Assembly: GCF_002002705.1 (NCBI RefSeq)
Contig: NZ_MUNS01000029.1
Coordinates: 1 to 64,000, forward strand
Reading direction: 5' to 3'
Length of the DNA stretch: 64,000 bases
Origin: Polaromonas sp. C04
Lineage (GTDB): Bacteria > Pseudomonadota > Gammaproteobacteria > Burkholderiales > Burkholderiaceae_C
Shown here: one piece after another, positions 62,975 to 64,000 of the stretch
How the letters are laid out: every line of letters starts with the position of its first letter
Numbering within the stretch: the stretch's first letter is position 1
Position numbers and translations under genes: made by a program
Notes under the pieces: model-generated
Database searches by the model: none
The model's input: the letters and a program-made list of their open reading frames with translations, nothing else
What the model was told of the DNA's origin: nothing

Positions 62975-64000
62975 ATTTAACCGCCAGTCTGCACCCGCCC
63001 AAGGGCAATGCCCGTCTGGCACCACCCTGGCGCCATGCCTTGCCGGCGCTGCTGTTGCTGCTGGTCTGGGTTTTGTATCTCTACCGCGATACCGGCATCG
63101 CCATGGTGACCATCTGGGCCCGGTCTGAAACCTTTACCCATGCTTTTTTGGTGCCACCGATAACACTGTGGCTGATCTGGCGTCAACGCCAGCGCATGGC
63201 AGGACAAACACCACAACAGGCTCCAGGCGTTGTGCTGCTGGCAGCCTGCGTTGTATTTGGCTGGCTTCTGGGTGACCTGGTAGCCGTCAATGCCGTCACG
63301 CAATTGGCGCTTGTGTCACTGCTGGTTCTGGCGGTACCGGCCGTGCTGGGTTGGTCCGTCACGCGGCTCATCCTTTTTCCGCTGGGTTTTCTGTTTTTCG
63401 CGGTACCCATCGGTGAGTTTGTCATGCCCCAGCTCATGGTATGGACCGCTGATTTCACCGTTTCTGCGTTACGCTTGAGCGGCGTTCCGGTTTACCGTGA
63501 AGGCCTGCAGTTTGTCATACCTTCGGGCTCCTGGTCCGTGATCGAGGCGTGCAGCGGCGTGCGTTACCTGATCGCATCTCTGACGGTCGGCACTCTTTTT
63601 GCGTATCTGAACTACCACTCCACCAAGCGCCGGGTCCTGTTTGTGATGGTTTCCATTCTGGTGCCCGTCATTGCCAACTGGATGCGTGCCTACATGATCG
63701 TCATGCTGGCGCACCTCTCTGGCAACAAACTTGCCGTCGGCGTGGACCATCTGATTTATGGCTGGCTGTTTTTTGGTTTCGTGATCATGACAATGTTCAC
63801 CATAGGCATACGATGGGCCGAGCCCGACAAATCCGACAAGACGATTGAAGCAGAAACGGCAGCGCAATCCACGGCACGGCCTTTCAGTCCGGCAAAGCTC
63901 TGGACCATCACTGCCTGCTTTGCTGCAGTGGCGGCACTGCCGCATATCGCCTTGTGGGCCATAGACCGGGCTGAAGGCGACGCGCAGGTGTCACTTACCG
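62971..64000 (+). CDS. xrtA: Exosortase A, 3' end beyond the window
   Basis: At least 343 codons are open. The membrane protein has about eight hydrophobic segments and the three catalytic residues of exosortases: Cys194 in EACSGVRYL, Arg239 in NWMRAYMIV and His260 in [12 protein letters not shown]. Exosortase A removes the PEP-CTERM tail of secreted proteins. After about residue 300 a further hydrophobic stretch begins, which suggests the C-terminal EpsI-like domain often fused to XrtA. The ATG overlaps the previous stop. Confidence 0.92.
   Translation, partial: MNLTASLHPPKGNARLAPPWRHALPALLLLLVWVLYLYRDTGIAMVTIWARSETFTHAFLVPPITLWLIWRQRQRMAGQTPQQAPGVVLLAACVVFGWLLGDLVAVNAVTQLALVSLLVLAVPAVLGWSVTRLILFPLGFLFFAVPIGEFVMPQLMVWTADFTVSALRLSGVPVYREGLQFVIPSGSWSVIEACSGVRYLIASLTVGTLFAYLNYHSTKRRVLFVMVSILVPVIANWMRAYMIVMLAHLSGNKLAVGVDHLIYGWLFFGFVIMTMFTIGIRWAEPDKSDKTIEAETAAQSTARPFSPAKLWTITACFAAVAALPHIALWAIDRAEGDAQVSLT

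Overview
The window is a continuous stretch of a GC-rich betaproteobacterial chromosome, most likely Burkholderiales and probably Comamonadaceae (Polaromonas, Rhodoferax or Variovorax-like). The assignment rests on gene order (holC-pepA divergent from lptFG, yggX next to an mnmC-like gene, a cysI-DUF934-cysH-cysD-cysN operon, thiO-thiS-thiG-thiE behind a TPP riboswitch), on protein sequence character, and on short dispersed repeats that I associate with this family. No rRNA, CRISPR array, integrase or complete insertion sequence was seen. The only transposon trace is the 3' end of an IS110-type transposase at the left edge.

Layout. 0-8 kb: IS110 remnant, an amino-acid-binding protein, pepA-holC plus a small unknown, divergent lptF-lptG with a small cobalamin-type chelatase, the regulator cysB, and an aminotransferase. 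8.8-18.2 kb: a very long hrpA whose reading frame has absorbed several repeat elements, divergent argA, a three-gene hydrolase/phosphoribosyltransferase/erythromycin-esterase-like operon behind a perfect FNR-type box, and dsbB. 18.2-26.5 kb: sulfate uptake (sbp, an embedded alpha/beta hydrolase, cysT, cysW, cysA), a 1-Cys peroxiredoxin, a small lipoprotein, a LysR regulator divergent from azoR with a strong palindrome between them, and an FMN reductase. 26.6-36.5 kb: a complete branched-chain amino acid ABC transporter (livK-G-F-H-M), yggX, an mnmC-like gene with a degenerate methyltransferase half, another binding protein, and dsdA. 36.6-44.4 kb: sulfate assimilation (TSUP permease, cysI, DUF934, cysH, cysD, cysN), then ferredoxin and a ferredoxin reductase. 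44.5-52 kb: DUF2239, a MATE pump, the HMP transporter cytX, thiD, and the riboswitch-controlled thiO-S-G-E operon. 52.2-64 kb: tRNA-Asn, then a tightly packed exosortase A (XrtA/PEP-CTERM) exopolysaccharide cluster running off the right edge.

How the parts connect. CysB, Sbp-CysTWA and the cysIHDN operon together form a nearly full route from external sulfate to sulfide. No cysJ is present, so the nearby ferredoxin and ferredoxin reductase are plausible electron donors to CysI. CytX, ThiD and ThiOSGE supply both halves of thiamine; ThiC, ThiF and ThiL are not in the window. The right-end cluster encodes export (lipoprotein, chain-length protein, tyrosine kinase, beta-barrel-like protein, AAA ATPase), precursor and modification enzymes (2-epimerase, deacetylase, FemAB-like, glycosyltransferase) and the exosortase that processes PEP-CTERM proteins.

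The least explained signals are the in-frame repeats inside hrpA, a recurring short hairpin that carries the starts of two cys-operon genes, the 22-bp palindrome at the azoR regulator, the FNR box before the esterase operon, the decayed MnmC methyltransferase half, and the N-terminal extension on ThiE.
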